From Heterohyrax brucei (lineage: Eukaryota > Chordata > Mammalia > Hyracoidea > Procaviidae): DNA of 64,000 nt. Shown here piece by piece: positions 1-12,800 of this stretch. The notes below the pieces were generated by a model that was not told where the DNA came from, ran no database searches, and saw only the letters and a list, made by a program, of their open reading frames with translations. The stretch covers positions 82,773,049 through 82,837,048 of the forward strand of contig CM053156.1 in the NCBI GenBank assembly GCA_028571685.1, read 5' to 3'. Each line of letters starts with the position of its first letter. Positions within the stretch are counted from its first letter, which is position 1. The translations under genes were made by a program, and so were the position numbers.

Positions 1-59
1 TCTCATTATTTCTGTTGTGATTGTTTCATTTCCATAAATCTAGTTTCACTGTCCTTACC

Positions 60-330
60 ATCTCATCTTTCTTGTAAAGTAGTTGTTGACCGTTTAGTTT
101 TGGAGATGAGTTTTCAAACGAGCTTCGTACTCGTGGGTGATCGTCTTTTATTTTGTGGGCCAATCTGTTATTTAGCTACAAGGTGACTTCAGTGGCTAGT
201 GTAAATTCGAGGTTTGAAGAATATCTCAAGACAGTGATCTCGGGGAGTCCTACAGTCTCAACCAGTCCACTAAGTCTGGACTTTTTAAGAATTTGATGTT
301 TCATTCCATAGTGACATCACTAAGATTGGT
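60..330. mobile_element. Afrotherian interspersed repeat, family uncertain
   Basis: TTTTGTGGGCCAATCTGTTA and TTTAGCTACAAGGTGACTTC match the start of the longer copy at 13186. It may be an L1-derived or other LINE UTR repeat. Confidence 0.45.
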
Positions 331-1359
331 GTCAACCAGTGAGGTAATTCATCATGTCACCTCCCCCCTGGAGGTGACACCTCCCTCACCATACCAGGCA
401 GAATCCTCCCTCACCCTACCAGGCAGAATCCTCACTAATATTTTTTGTACTAGTGATGCTCATGAATCACAACTCCTGTATGTCACTCCTTCTGTTCATT
501 TAATTACTACACTTCAGTCTCAAAACAATTAGTGATATAGGTGCACAAATATTAATTACCCCAATACAGTAGCTAAAACAGCAGGAGATTTGACAAAATT
601 TACAACTGTAAAAACACTGGCAGCAACAAAAACAATAGCATGTCCTTGTAGCATGTGCAGACGAAACCACGTGATTCAAAGTGCCGTTGTGATCTTGTGA
701 TCCTGACAGCTCCAACCAGAGTGCATTGGTAAGTTAGCATAGAGCATCAGCCTTGTAGGTAGACTGAGGAATGAAAGCTGCACTTACAAAAAAGATTTTT
801 GTTGTTCTAACTAACTACAGGGATGTGTTTATGCACAGTCATTTCAGTGTCACCTGCTCTGATAGTGTCCGTTATGGTCTGCACCCCTGCACCTCCCACT
901 GATCCCACTATTGTTCCACATTTTCCTCTCATTATATCTGGACTCACACATTGTGACACTGATCAGAAGAAGGTGTCTTGTTCCCTGGTGGGATCAGGAG
1001 CTGACACCGCTAACAGAATGAATAAACGTATGTGGCAGAGCTCCCCAGTGTCCGACGGTCCTGACGAGCGTGCATATGCTCAGGAGCAGATCTTTCCCCC
1101 AGGCCCTGCTTCTGCTCGTCACTCAAATGGCAAAGTCTTATTACCTTGTGTCCCCCAGCTGGTGACAGCGCATTAATTTAACCTGGACCTGCAGCTTTGG
1201 CGTGAAGTCAGCCTTGGGCTAACTGCACTTCTAATTTGCTGGGTTAATTAGGATTTATTTCTGAAAACAGCTCCCTGCTGCCTTGGCAAAGGTTAGGATC
1301 CTTCATGCCTTCATTCTTCTGGCACATTTATTCAGCCTCTGCAGGCCTAAGCTCGGGGC
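331..1359. other. Stretch without a recognised gene or repeat
   Basis: It holds a 117-codon plus-strand frame (823-1176) with no protein character that I recognise. Probably intron of the upstream gene. Confidence 0.4.
381..430 (+). repeat. 25-bp direct repeat, 2 copies
   Basis: CTCCCTCACC(A/C)TACCAGG plus CAGAATC at 381-405 and 406-430, one mismatch. Confidence 0.8.
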
Positions 1360-1800
1360 TGGGGCCCAGAGATAGAAGGTGGAAGCTCTGCTTTCCTGGG
1401 AGTTTATCATCTGTGGTAAGAGGTAGGCCATTGTGGAGGCTGGCACAAAACAGTGACATGAGCAGAGCAAGGACACGTTTGTAAGATACCTGGTGGGTGC
1501 ACCTTATTCCGCTAAGAGAGCAGAGGGTTCCCAGAGGAGGTGATACCTGAGCTGACTCTGCAGGGAAGATGGGCGTGAACCAGGTGACAGCATCTCGGTA
1601 TAGGGAGCAGTATTTGCCATGGCCCGGAGCCGTGAGAACGGAAGCCTCAGCTGTTCACAGTGGCAGGATGGAGGAGTGTGGTTAGACCGCAGCGAGGCTT
1701 GAGCCAGGAGGAATGGCAAGATGAGAGGACACTGTTTCAGCAAGCTTGGTAGTCAGCCTGAAAATGCTGGGCACTGCTGAAGGACCTTAGAGAAAGGAGG
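1360..1800 (+). mobile_element. Ancient LINE-like relic (L2-like)
   Basis: GTGACATGAGCAGAGCAAGG, then an AGAGGAGGTGATACCTGAGC block. Strongly diverged, order similar to 50160-50700. Confidence 0.4.
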
Positions 1801-2734
1801 CTGGGTAATGAAGCCATTGGCAAAGGGAACTGAACTCAGTGAGGAATTTGAGATAAGAGCTCATGTCCTGTTTTCTGTCATGCTTGCCTGCTGCAAACTA
1901 GGGTCTTAGGTAAAGATTTTAACTCTTGGTCAGTTGACCCAGAATTCCTGTCCTTGCTTTCTTTGTCTATAGAATGGAAGAGTTGAATTAAAGCAAGAAC
2001 CACAAACTCAAATGCCTACAGAAGCCAGACAAGTTGACATGATTTGAGTAACGTTGTCCTATAGTGTGGGACAAGAGGGGACAGTGAGGACTATGGCGAA
2101 TTGGTAAATACAGGTAGACAACACACAGCTTGTGTGTATGCCATATTCGGATGGCAGGCCCTCCGTTTGCACTTACGATTGGTTTCACTAGTGTGCTAGT
2201 AAGTGCTTAGTAATCTCCCCATTCCAAAACAATGCATACTTACATTCGTTATATATTTTACTGATCTATGGGTGTGTGGCACAAAATTTACACATAATGT
2301 TCTAAAATGCACCACCCATTTTATTGTAAATGCCATAATGCCAATTTTCCCTTTTGATGAATTTTGCACTTTTCCATAGCCAGCCTATAATTGTAGCTGA
2401 CAAATAAGTATCAAGGCGACATGAGTGTTGGTCGTGTCATATTGTGTTGGTCAGTGGATGTGAGTGTTGGTCAATGAGTAACATAAAAACACATGTGAAA
2501 ATATACATGCCAGAAGTTGGCTCATGACTTTTTTGTTGAATTGGATAACAGTTTTTGAACGCTTAAAGAGCATGTCCTCAAATATTTTTGTTACATACCA
2601 TGTAATTGCTCTTGACCTGGCACACTTTCAAGTTTCACTTGCATTATTACAAGAAATTTCTCTATCACTCTGCCAAGTCTAGATAATCAACAAAATGATC
2701 ATTTAAGCCCAGACTTGTATCACTGACGGATTCG
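1801..2734. other. Unique-looking AT-rich stretch
   Basis: No gene or clear repeat was seen. GTGTTGGTC recurs four times in 2420-2475. Confidence 0.4.
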
Positions 2735-3015
2735 TTGCGGTTGTCAGGTGCCACTGAGTGGGCTCCGACTCATAGTGACCCTGAGCACAACAGAGGGAAG
2801 CCCTGCCTGGTCCTGCACCGTCCTCACAATTGTTCTGCTTGGGCCCATACTTGCCGCCACTGGGTCACTCTGTCTCGTTGAGGGTCTTCCTCTCTTTCAC
2901 TGACCCTCTACTTTACCAAGCATGATGGCCTTCTCCAGGGACTGATCCCTTGTGATAGCATGCCCAAAGTATGCTTCTAATGGGCATTCTAGTTGGACTT
3001 CTTCCAAGACAGTTT
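2735..3015 (-). mobile_element. RTE/BovB-type LINE 3' end
   Basis: Antisense copy: GGTGCCACTGAGTGGGCTCC through ACCAAGCATGATGGCCTTCT and a block around CTTCTTCCAAGACAG. It covers the 3' tail and the last part of the RT C-terminal region. Confidence 0.8.
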
Positions 3016-3429
3016 GCTGATTTGTTTAGTGTAAATGCTTCTTGCCACCATGGCCAATGTCATTGACTCCCTTGAACTTGGAGCTGAGAAGAGATGATGC
3101 CATGTTTCTACCAAGCAGATACAGTAGACCTAAATAACCTCATAAGCATAGATCATCATAAAATAATTAAGAAGCTATGAGTTTTGGGTATCATTACCTT
3201 TATTTTGGATACCATTTATCTAGCTGTAAGTTTACATAGTTCAGTTTTGAATGATGGCTGTGTTTGCCAACTACGTTATAAAATTCCTGAAAATGTAACT
3301 GCCAGCTCTTGTAAGTTGTGTGAGCCCACTTCCAACACACCATTAGGTGGGCTTGTTCTTTCTTTCAACAAATAATGCTTGAGCATAGCAGTGAATAACA
3401 CCAGTAACTAAATTCTCTTCTCATTCTCA

Positions 3430-3592
3430 GTTAAGAGCTTGGCTTCGAACAGAAAGGTTGGTGGTTTGAACCCACCCAGCAGCTCCAAGCTCCAAGGGAG
3501 AAAGACATGATGGCCCTCTGGGGCAGTTCTACGGTGTCCCATGGGGTCTCTATGAATCAGAATCAACCTGACGGCACACAGCAACAATTTGT
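3430..3592 (+). mobile_element. AfroSINE
   Basis: ACAGAAAGGTTGGTGGTTTG (tRNA-like B box) and GGGAGAAAGACATGATGGCC, then the GACGGCACACAGCAACA tail. The head is partly lost. Confidence 0.8.
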
Positions 3593-3640
3593 AGTGCTAA
3601 AATTGTATGATTTTTAGTGACTAGTGTTATAATCAGAGAA

Positions 3641-3800
3641 ATGCTGGTGGCAGTGGTTACAATGGCCACTAACCGAAAGGTCAGCAGCTCGAATACACTG
3701 GTTATTCCTTAGAACTCTGTGGGGCAGTTCTACTCTGTTCAGTTGGCTGATTATGAGTTGGAATCAATTTGATGGCAGTGGTTTTTTTTTTTTTTTTGGT
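3641..3800 (+). mobile_element. AfroSINE
   Basis: GCTGGTGGCAGTGGTTAC through GGGGCAGTTCTACTCTGTTC to GATGGCAGTGG followed by a T-run. Confidence 0.8.
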
Positions 3801-3819
3801 TATTATAATCAGAGCCCTA

Positions 3820-3965
3820 ATAATGCAGAGTGATTAGATTAAGAGCTACAGCTTCTAACCAAAAGGTCAGCATTTTGAATCCATCAACTGTTCACAAGAA
3901 ATGCTGTGGAGCAATTCTGTCCTATAAGGTTGCTATGAGTCAGACTCAATGACAACTGATTTTGG
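3820..3965 (+). mobile_element. AfroSINE
   Basis: CTAACCAAAAGGTCAGCATT and GTTGCTATGAGTCAGACTCA. It is the third plus-strand copy in 540 bp. Confidence 0.8.
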
Positions 3966-4756
3966 ACTATTAATATCAGACTTGTACTTATGTATTTTCA
4001 TTGACATCCCCAGTCCTCCCATGAAACTCCATTCTACTGACCACATTCTTGTTGACCTCTGTGCATGGCTCCCTGTCATCCCATCAACTTGATGGTCACA
4101 GCTTATGCAGCAAATGTTCTGGTCACCTGAAGAGTCCCAAACTTAGAAACAACACGTGGTCTAACCTCAGCAACTCTGTAGCACTCCTGGGGATGGCAGA
4201 GACTGTCGAGAGTTTGAGAGATCAACTAGGAACACAGAAACGTGGGAGTCTCAGTGGACACAAGGGCAGAATACTAGGAGCAGATAGGCGTGGGTGGCAG
4301 CTGTCCCAGGAGTCGCCCCTGGCCTCCTCATTCCCCTCCTCACTCCCTTCTGGTCTGATTTTCCTGCCCTGATCTGCCCTCACAGGGCAACCCACACTGT
4401 CCTCTGTCTTTGTCCCGAAACTGCTATCCTGGATTTGACTCTCTACTTATCTGTCTCTCCCAGAACAGAAGTTGCTTCAGGTTAGAGGCTATGCTTCCTG
4501 ATCAACAGGCGTTTATTGATTAACTGGTAAATGCTTTTCCTATTTCCTAATAAGATGCTCATAAATTCAGAATCCCTGGACTGAAGGACGTAGGTGAACA
4601 CGTGTAAAGACTGCCTTCCCTCCACTGTATGGGGGCTACAATTTTCAGATGTACTTCGAGTTAAACTGAACTTCAATTTAGCGAAACTAAACGTGGAAAA
4701 CACAGTCCCTGGCTGTGTAAATGACTGGTGCACTTGGCTGCTAACATTAGAGGTCT

Positions 4757-4900
4757 GAGTCCCCCAGAGGCACTTGGGAGCTACCACTGCTACCCAAAAA
4801 GGTTGGCTGTTCAAATCCACAAAGCACCCCTTGGAAACCTTATGGGCAGTGTCCTGTAGGGTCAATGTTGACTCGATGGCACCCACCAACAGCGAGAGAC
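4757..4900 (+). mobile_element. AfroSINE
   Basis: AAAAGGTTGGCTGTTCAAAT, then CTTATGGGCAGTGTCCTGTA and ACTCGATGGCACCCACCAAC. Confidence 0.75.
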
Positions 4901-4924
4901 ACCTTGGAGGGAATACCTGGCGAT

Positions 4925-5060
4925 CTTTTGAAAAAAATCGGCCGTGGAAATCCTAAGGAGTGAACACCTTTCTACTCCGAGGTGTGTAGGATCCCCAGGA
5001 GTCCGAATTGACTCAGTGGCATCTGGACTGTCTGATCTCTGCCCAACAATAACAAGTCTT
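4925..5060 (+). mobile_element. AfroSINE 3' part, degraded
   Basis: ATCGGCCGTGGAAATCC and GGAGTCCGAATTGACTCAGT keep the order of the SINE 3' half. The middle is diverged. Confidence 0.5.
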
Positions 5061-5164
5061 GCTTTCATTAAAGCTTTTGGTTCTATATTTGCATATGTTT
5101 TGAATGACCTTCCCATAACTGGATTGTTCTAGCTATTTTACGAAACAGGAGGTTTTTAAGGAAT

Positions 5165-5255
5165 GTGCAGACCCTACGATGCAGTTCTGCTCTGTCCTGT
5201 AGGGGCGCTGTGGGTCAGAATCCACGTTGACAACAGTGGACTTGGTTTTTTGTTA
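5165..5255 (+). mobile_element. AfroSINE 3' half
   Basis: GATGCAGTTCTGCTCTGTCC, then GCGCTGTGGGTCAGAATCC and GACTTGGTTTTTTG. Confidence 0.7.
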
Positions 5256-6391
5256 TTTTTTTTAGGTTATGCCTTAGGATAGCAAAAATTTCCAACACTT
5301 TAAATTTTTATGATGTTGGGTAATTTTTATCTCTGAATATGAAAGAAGTATGATACCACCAGCCAAGTGCCGTCATGTTTATTATAAAAAGGAAAATCCA
5401 AGTACAGAGTTTTTCAAAAAGAAGAAAGAATACAATCCTTTTCTTCAGATACTCTAGGATACAATTTTAACACCTCCAGAAATGTGATGCTAATTTCTGT
5501 TTACACCAGTGGTGTCTGTGAGTCCTGTCTCCTTAGTGCCTCACTGGTCACTTCATGTCACAATAATAGTTCTTGGAGAGCAGCAAGAAGGAACAAGCGT
5601 GGAGACTTTCCAGCTGGAGGCCTCACCCAGTGACGACTGTTCGAGTCCTTCCGCCATGACCGAATTCATACATTTTTGCTTTGTTAAATAAGAAGCCTTC
5701 CTCATCACCTTTCTCCCAAAGCTACTAAAATGCCCCTTTCCTAAAGCGAAGTGTTCTTTCAAAAGGCTGAAGAAGTGAAAAATCAGTCTTTGTGCCATTC
5801 TCCACGAAGCCTACCATTTGGTGTCACTGCGTTCTTGTCCCTAAATAAGTTTTCTAAAAATACAGTCAAATCACACGAGCCGCCTGAATGTATTTGCAGT
5901 TATGCTGTGAATTATCTGAAGGAACTGCTCTTCTGTGAATGTTTTCTTTATATATATATTTTTAAATCAAATAATCAGTACCATGTAAATTTAAAGTTTC
6001 CCCCCCCTTTTAATTTCTTTCTTCCCAAGTAAATGAGGCTAAACGTCACCAGAAGTCACTGATAAATAGACATTATTTTTATTATTATTATTTGTTCTTG
6101 AACTTTAAGACTTTCTTATATACAGAAATAATCATAGAGCTTTCCCGCCAGCTTCATTTTTTGCCTTTTGCTCTCGTGACCTGAGAAGACGTCTTTAAGA
6201 AACAAGGTCCCCATGAAACCTCATGCTGCATTATGCCACTTGAGGATATATTCAGGATTCTATATTTTGGCAACTGTGCTTTCATGATGCTGTTGACAGC
6301 TCTCAGCAAGTCAGCCCTCCACTTGTGACAACCTTGTATGTTATATGGTAAGAACTGCTTCCTTAGATTTTCCTGGCTGGCATCTTTTTAG

Positions 6392-6506
6392 GGAAATCCT
6401 AGTGGCAGAGAGGTAAAAGCTACGGCTGCTAACCAGTGGATCAGCAGGTCAGATCCACCAGTCGCTCCTTGGAAGCCTTATGGGGCCGTCCTGTGCTGTT
6501 CTGTAG
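6392..6506 (+). mobile_element. AfroSINE, 3' truncated
   Basis: AATCCTAGTGGCAGAGAGGT, GGCTGCTAACCAGTGGATCA and CTTGGAAGCCTTATGGGGCC. It stops before the GAGTCGGAATC block. Confidence 0.75.
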
Positions 6507-7214
6507 ATGTGTTCTGGTGTTTCGTTGTCATTTTTACGGAAGCAGATCACTAGGCCTGTTTGATTCCCAGCTTCAGGCTGAGGGGCAGGGAACTTAATAC
6601 AGCAAAAAATAAAGGCAGCACATATAAATGAAATTATCTTTTGTTTGAATGATTATGATTTTTTTTTTTCAAGTGGGGTATTATCTACAATGCCTTTTGG
6701 TCTCTGGAGAAGAGGCCTCGTGTGATCTTGGCTTTATTGTGTGACTTGGAATCAGATAATTAAGCCTGCCACTATCAGGATACCTGGATTTGTCAAGTGG
6801 GGAGCTTTATTTGTTTTTGTCATCTTTAAATGGGTATTGTAATGTATGATAATGATCATAGCCTCCATTATCCCCGAGAGCCTGTTTTGTGGTAAGCGAG
6901 GACTAGGTGCTTTGCAGATGCTTGTTCCTGGAAATTTCACACAGCCCAGTGGGGAGGTGTTTGGTGGCCTGCCGTCCGGATGAGAAATTGAAATGGCATT
7001 CCACTGGATACAGTGGTCTGCCGCTCCCGGTTTGTCCCTGATATGGTGTGTGTTTCCTTTTCCATAAGTGTAAATCTTCCCCTTGTTAACACGTGCCGAG
7101 TGTACCATCCTGCCTGAGAGGAATACCTCTGTGGCATCTGGCTTTCCAGAACTGGGAATTAGATCCCAGTGAGCAATCTCGCACAAATCTGTGTATTCGT
7201 GAGAACACTTTTAT

Positions 7215-7340
7215 AAGGCTGGGCTGGTCGAGTGGTTAAGTGCTCTGCAGCCATCCAAAAGGTCAGCAGGTCAAATCCACCAGCACCTCCTTGGAAGTCC
7301 TATGGGCCAGGTATGAGTTGGCATTGACACTTCAGCAACA
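7215..7340 (+). mobile_element. AfroSINE with internal loss
   Basis: GGTCGAGTGGTTAAGTGCTC and CAAAAGGTCAGCAGGTCAAA. About 40 bp are missing between CCTATGGGCC and AGGTATGAGTTGG. Confidence 0.75.
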
Positions 7341-7675
7341 GGCTGGGGGCATGGGTTATTTGATATTCAAGTCACTCCAGGAGCTCTAAGAATGGATATA
7401 GTCACTCCTGTGTTACGAAAGAGTGAGACTACCTAATGACTGGGACTAAGACAGAGATTCGGGTGACAAGGAACTGGAGGACTCCTGAAATGGCCCTCCC
7501 ATCCTTCCGGCACAGTTTTGACTGTTTCCAAGGACCGGGGAACTTGAACCATCCCTTTAGGTAGACTCTTAACTGCCTGTGGAAGAGCTTCATCGCCCTC
7601 TGTCTGTGCTCAGTATCTGGAACAAAGATCATCACAAAAAAGCCCTTGTAGGAGGGGATTTTTTTGTTTGTTTGG

Positions 7676-7692
7676 TTGGTTGGTTGGTTGTT
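7676..7692 (+). repeat. (TTGG)n short run
   Basis: GGTTGGTTGGTTGGTTG, four to five units after a TTTG run. Confidence 0.8.
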
Positions 7693-8427
7693 CCTTTTTG
7701 CTAGTAGTAGTGATAGAAAACCCAAACTCAGGTTAATTTATGCAGAAAAGAAGTAACTGGCCATTCTAATGGAAAATTCTGGGTTCCCCTATGGATTTCA
7801 GCTGGATTGCAGGTCTCCAAAGAGCTTGTCAAGTACCTGACTATCCTAGCCTCAGAGGTTTCCCTCTGTAGCGTCTGCATTCACTGGGAGTTCTCCCTTA
7901 ACTGTTTCCAGATGGGTGTCACCTTCTGTTTCCTGTGACAACCCCACTAGAAAGCTCTTTATTCATTTCAACTTAAGCGTGCTTACAATGCGTGGGGCAA
8001 CAGTCCAGGTCCCAGAATGGAGCAACAGTCCACAAAGGACACAAAAATCCCAGCTTTGCTGATACCTTCCCCAAGGTTCTAATGCGTGTCCTTGAATTGT
8101 GTCTTATTGGCCTGGCTTGGCTCACCTGCCTACCCTTGAGCGGTCATTGAGGGAACATTGACTCAGGATGGCTTCCCTGCCTACCTTTTGCATCATCAGG
8201 GGGGTCAGCACCCCCGGGGCTGCTGGGATGTAGTGTGACTGGTGGGAGGTTCCCCAATGGAAGTCCTGTGAACTTCTCTCAGCAAGTGGCCCCTTGGGTG
8301 GTGCCACCCAAGCAGGAATCATAGCTGTCCATCCCCAACCTCCAGGCCCTGGGATCTGCTGATTGGCCGATCTGCGGTCCCAGGAATTCCTGCTCGGGTT
8401 TCTCTCTTTCCGCTCAAGCCCGACTGA

Positions 8428-9141
<714 letters not shown>

Positions 9142-9194
9142 TAAAATGCAGCCTCTTTGCTCCCTCCACTCCAGAGGTGCTAGCTTTTGTAAGG

Positions 9195-9640
9195 TCCGTT
9201 GGTGATGGTTGCCGCCAAGTCTGCTGTGGCTCCTGGCTACTCTATGAATGACAGGAAGGCGGCTCACCTGGTCACGTGCCATCAGCAGGGTCATTGTTGT
9301 GTCTGAGTCCATGGTTACAGCTATTGTGTAGTACCTCCCAGCACTAGATGGGGTTTTATACCCCAGCACTAGATGGGGCAATATTTTGTTGTGATGTGTA
9401 GGGTTTTCACGGGTTATTTTTTCAGATGTGGATTGTTAGAACTTTCTTTTGGGTGTGTCTTAATCTGGAAGCGTCGCTGGAATCTGTCCCCCGTGGAAAA
9501 CTCTGATGGTATTTGAAATACTGGTGACATAAGCTTTGAGGACCACAGCAACGTGGAAGCTATGACAGTACGACGTAGTGACAGAGAGGTGGTGCTCTTA
9601 AGGTATAGGATGTGGCTTAGAAACTGGCACTCTCAACAAA
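9195..9640 (-). mobile_element. Long composite repeat with RTE/AfroSINE-like head
   Basis: Shares TTCAGATGTGGAT, then a TCTGGAAGC block, CCTGTCCCCC-type and GGTATTTGAAATACTGGTGA blocks, with a second copy at 17965-18420. The left edge resembles the RTE/AfroSINE tail (GCCGCCAAGTCTGCTGTGGC). I recall the family as common in elephant sequence but cannot name it. Confidence 0.55.
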
Positions 9641-10085
9641 CCCCTACAGAGGCTCTGGGCAAGAAGTCTGGAGTCTGCTCTTGGGTTCTCTGGCTGTGGT
9701 CTGTGGACTAACAGCGTCTATGTTCCCTAGGAACTTACTAGAAATACACAATTCTAGGCCCTCCCCAGACCTACTGAATCATGAACCCTTGGTGGGAGGG
9801 TCAATGAAAATCTGATACCCACTTGAGTTCAGAAATCAGGGGTCTGTTGGAAAGGACACAGGACTGAGACAGGAGTCCCTGTTCTGGTTCTGCTGTGTGA
9901 GTTAAGCAGACCCTTACAAGCTGTTCTTCTAGGGAGGTGCTCTCTGAAAAAGCATACAGAATGCCCTGTTGACAGATTTGCAAGAACAATTAGTACTTTT
10001 GCTGAAATACTTCTACCTTATACTTTTAAATGGACATTTTTATGTTTTATCACAAGTTAGGCTAAACTCCCGAATCTAAATTCAT

Positions 10086-10225
10086 TACCATTGTATGGGT
10101 TTTGACACACAGCAACCCTAGAGGACAAAGTAGAACTGCCCATAGAACTTCCAAGGAGCACCTGTTGGATTCAAAGTGCCAAGCTTTTGGCTAGCAGCTG
10201 TAGTACTTAATAATTGTGCCATCAG
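10086..10225 (-). mobile_element. AfroSINE
   Basis: ACACACAGCAACCCTAGAGG, GTAGAACTGCCCATAGAACT and CTTTTGGCTAGCAGCTGTAG in antisense order. Confidence 0.8.
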
Positions 10226-10251
10226 TATTGCCATGTGTAGTATTTCAAAAA

Positions 10252-10412
10252 AATACCACTGCCATCGAGTCAATTCCAACTCATAGAAACACTATAAGAC
10301 AGAGCAGAACTGCCCCATAGAGTTTCCAAGGAGTGCCGAGTGGATTTGAACCGCTGACGTTTGGTTAGCAAACGTAGCACTTAACCTCTATGCATCCAGG
10401 GTTTCCTGGTGC
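10252..10412 (-). mobile_element. AfroSINE
   Basis: Near full length: CACTGCCATCGAGTCAATTC to CATCCAGGGTTTCC. The second of two minus-strand copies in tandem. Confidence 0.85.
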
Positions 10413-10719
10413 ATAGTACAGCTTGTGGGTATATAAATTGATAAACAAATAGCATATACTGGTGATCCTTTCTCACTGTTCAAGTGCAAGATCACAGAGC
10501 TTGGAAGAGCATGCAGGCAGGGTCCACATGGGTGAGGCCAACCTTGTTCGTTGCTGGGCTGTGTCATGAAGGCCTGGTACCATGTTTGTCCCTAGTCTGT
10601 ATGCAGAAATGGGCAGCTTAAAGAACGCAAGAATGAATGACTGTATGATGGCAGAAAACAGTGACCGTCTCTTGATCTCAGTCATTAATGTCCTTGTCAC
10701 ATGAGCCTTCTTTCAGTCC

Positions 10720-10895
10720 CACCTCCCCCACCCCACTGGCTATTTCTAGCAGAGGTTGTCCTGCCCTGTCTTCATTCCTGCAGTGCTGCACCTCACTCCC
10801 TCCCTCATCAGTTTTGTCTCATCTGCAGGTCTCCCCTCCAGTGGCTCCTCCCCCAGGAAGCCCTCCCAGACTTAGCTGGCTGTTGTTATTTCCCA
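10720..10895. mobile_element. Ancient L2-like relic
   Basis: The C-rich stretch with CTCCCCCAGGAAGCCCTCCC is a common L2-type block. Confidence 0.35.
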
Positions 10896-10904
10896 TCAAG
10901 TAAA

Positions 10905-11012
10905 ACGGTTCTATAGGGTTTTCAAGGTTGTGACCTGCAGAAGCAGATCTCCAGGCCTGTCTTCTGAGGCACCTCTGGGTGTGTTCTCACCTCCAGCCTT
11001 TCAGCTAACTGC
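10905..11012 (-). mobile_element. AfroSINE, long-type subfamily fragment
   Basis: CTATAGGGTTTTCAAGGTTG, then AGAAGCAGATCTCCAGGCCT and GAGGCACCTCTGGGTG mark the subfamily with the extra internal block. Confidence 0.7.
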
Positions 11013-11169
11013 ACAATGCAGGGACTCCTGCTAGACCTCAGATTAGCTTGGACATTTCTGCTGATGTGTCCTCGGAGGCTGAAGGTGACAGGCTTTCCTT
11101 ATAGCCCTTGTCACAGCCCTCGTTTCATGCTTCTTCTGGTGTCTCTTTGACTCCTGTCCAGCTCTTTCA

Positions 11170-11262
11170 CCAGGTAGGCCATGTCATGTCTGTCCCCATT
11201 CTTTTGTACCCAGTGCCTTGCACAGAGTGGCCATTCCATAAAAGTATGTTCAAAGAATGAAC
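11170..11262 (+). mobile_element. L2/MIR 3' end relic
   Basis: CCAGTGCCTTGCACAGAGTG, CATTCCATAAAAG and CAAAGAATGA match the common 3' end. Confidence 0.5.
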
Positions 11263-11599
11263 CATCAGAAGCGGCACCGAGAGACACTTACTCTCTCGCC
11301 TTTGTGACTCTGTACTGTGTCCACCAGTGGAGGGCTGCGTTCACACAGCGGATGCCCAGAATGCAGCCGGAGCGACGGCGTGAGTGGCTGAGAGAAGGAC
11401 ATTGATAAATGAGCCTGCCTTCCAGGCGCTCTTTCCCGTGGTGGAGTCAGAGAGGTGGCTGGGTCAGCTCTGGTCATCTCAGCAGCTTTTTATCTCCACG
11501 TCATCATAATGGGTTTTTTTTTGGCAATCGCCAAGCCAAGCTTGCGCTATATCATCAGAGTTTCTGTTGTATAGACACCACTTAACGCTGTTACTTTTG

Positions 11600-11742
11600 G
11601 AGCTGTGGTGGCGAATTCGTTAAGTGTTCAGCAGCTAACCCAAAGGTCTGCAGTTGGAATCCACCAGCTGTTTGTTGAAAACTCTATGGGGGCAGTTCTT
11701 CTCTGTCCTATAGGGTTGCTGTGAGCAATGGGTTTGGTTTGT
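11600..11742 (+). mobile_element. AfroSINE
   Basis: CAGCTAACCCAAAGGTCTGC, GGGGGCAGTTCTTCTCTGTC and GGGTTGCTGTGAGCAATGGG. Confidence 0.8.
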
Positions 11743-11819
11743 ACTGTTCTTCCAGTCTCTTTGAATTTCTTCCAATCTCTTCTACTAAAATGTTATTTTT
11801 AAAAGAAAAGTGTAGCAAA

Positions 11820-11920
11820 CTGCTGCCGTAAAGATCACAGCCTAGGAAACCCTGTGGAGCAGTCTGACTCTGCAGCATGTGACATTGCCATAGTGACAAT
11901 GGCTTTGGGTTTTTTGGCAA
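11820..11920 (+). mobile_element. AfroSINE 3' half
   Basis: CCGTAAAGATCACAGCCTAG, GGAAACCCTGTGGAGCAGTC and ATGGCTTTGGGTTTTTTGG. Confidence 0.65.
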
Positions 11921-12227
11921 CTAGTGCAACTGTCTGTATATCTTTAGGATACAATGAAATAAACAACTGTTGAAGGTTTAAAAAAATGTGCATAGATTAC
12001 TCTAGAATATCTTGCTTGAGAAATAAAGGGGGGACAAAGTTGATCTATTTTCACATTCTAAACCCCTGCCTTCCTAGCCTCCCCTGCCTCCCGAGGGCAA
12101 AAAGAAATGAAATTGGGGAAAGCTATTAACGTCACAGTCGAGTGCCTGTCCCCCAAAGAGGCCACATGGCAGGATATTTTCTTGTTTTGCAGATGTCTTC
12201 GAGTTGTAACTCAGCTGTCCATTTCAC

Positions 12228-12375
12228 ATGTTGTTGTTGTTGTTCGGTGCTGTTGAGTAGGTTCTGACTCACAATGACCCCCTCTACACAACAGTGAAAC
12301 ACTGCCCGGTCCTGCGCCGGGCTCACCGTCGGTCGTTGTGATGCTTGAGCTTATCGCTGCAGCCTCCGACAGCGG
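12228..12375 (-). mobile_element. RTE/BovB-type LINE 3' tail
   Basis: TTGTTGTTGTTGTT at the left is the reverse of the family's (CAA)n tail, followed by GTGCTGTTGAGTAGGTTCTG and CACTGCCCGGTCCTGCGCC. It is 5' truncated like most LINE insertions. Confidence 0.75.
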
Positions 12376-12624
12376 CCAGTTCACACATCCGATGTATTTC
12401 AGATGGACTTTCCCTGGCAGATCTGGAGGTTAATCCTGGAAATCATACAGACCCTTACTGAAGAATTTATCATTCTCAGTTGAGAAACCTTTTCATCTCT
12501 TCCGCAAATATGGTCCTAGACCGCCACCTGCTGGTTTCTTTTGGACTTTCCGCTGTGTTGTTCCCCTGGGGAGAGGGAGGAGGCGCTGCGTTCCGGCTGG
12601 CAGCTTAGACGTGAAAACATCCAA

Positions 12625-12800
12625 CCAACCGCACTGCTGTGGTGTTGATTTGGACTCTTGGCGACCCTATAGCACAGAGTAGAACTGCCCCACAGCGTTT
12701 CCAAGGCTGCCTTCTTCACGGAAACAGACTGCCATCGCTTTCTCTTTAGTTAGTAGCTGAGTGTTTTAACCATGAGATTAGTTTTTAACCAGCAGGGCTC
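12625..12800 (-). mobile_element. AfroSINE
   Basis: CTTGGCGACCCTATAGCACA, GAGTAGAACTGCCCCACAGC and TAGTTAGTAGCTGAGTG. Confidence 0.8.
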
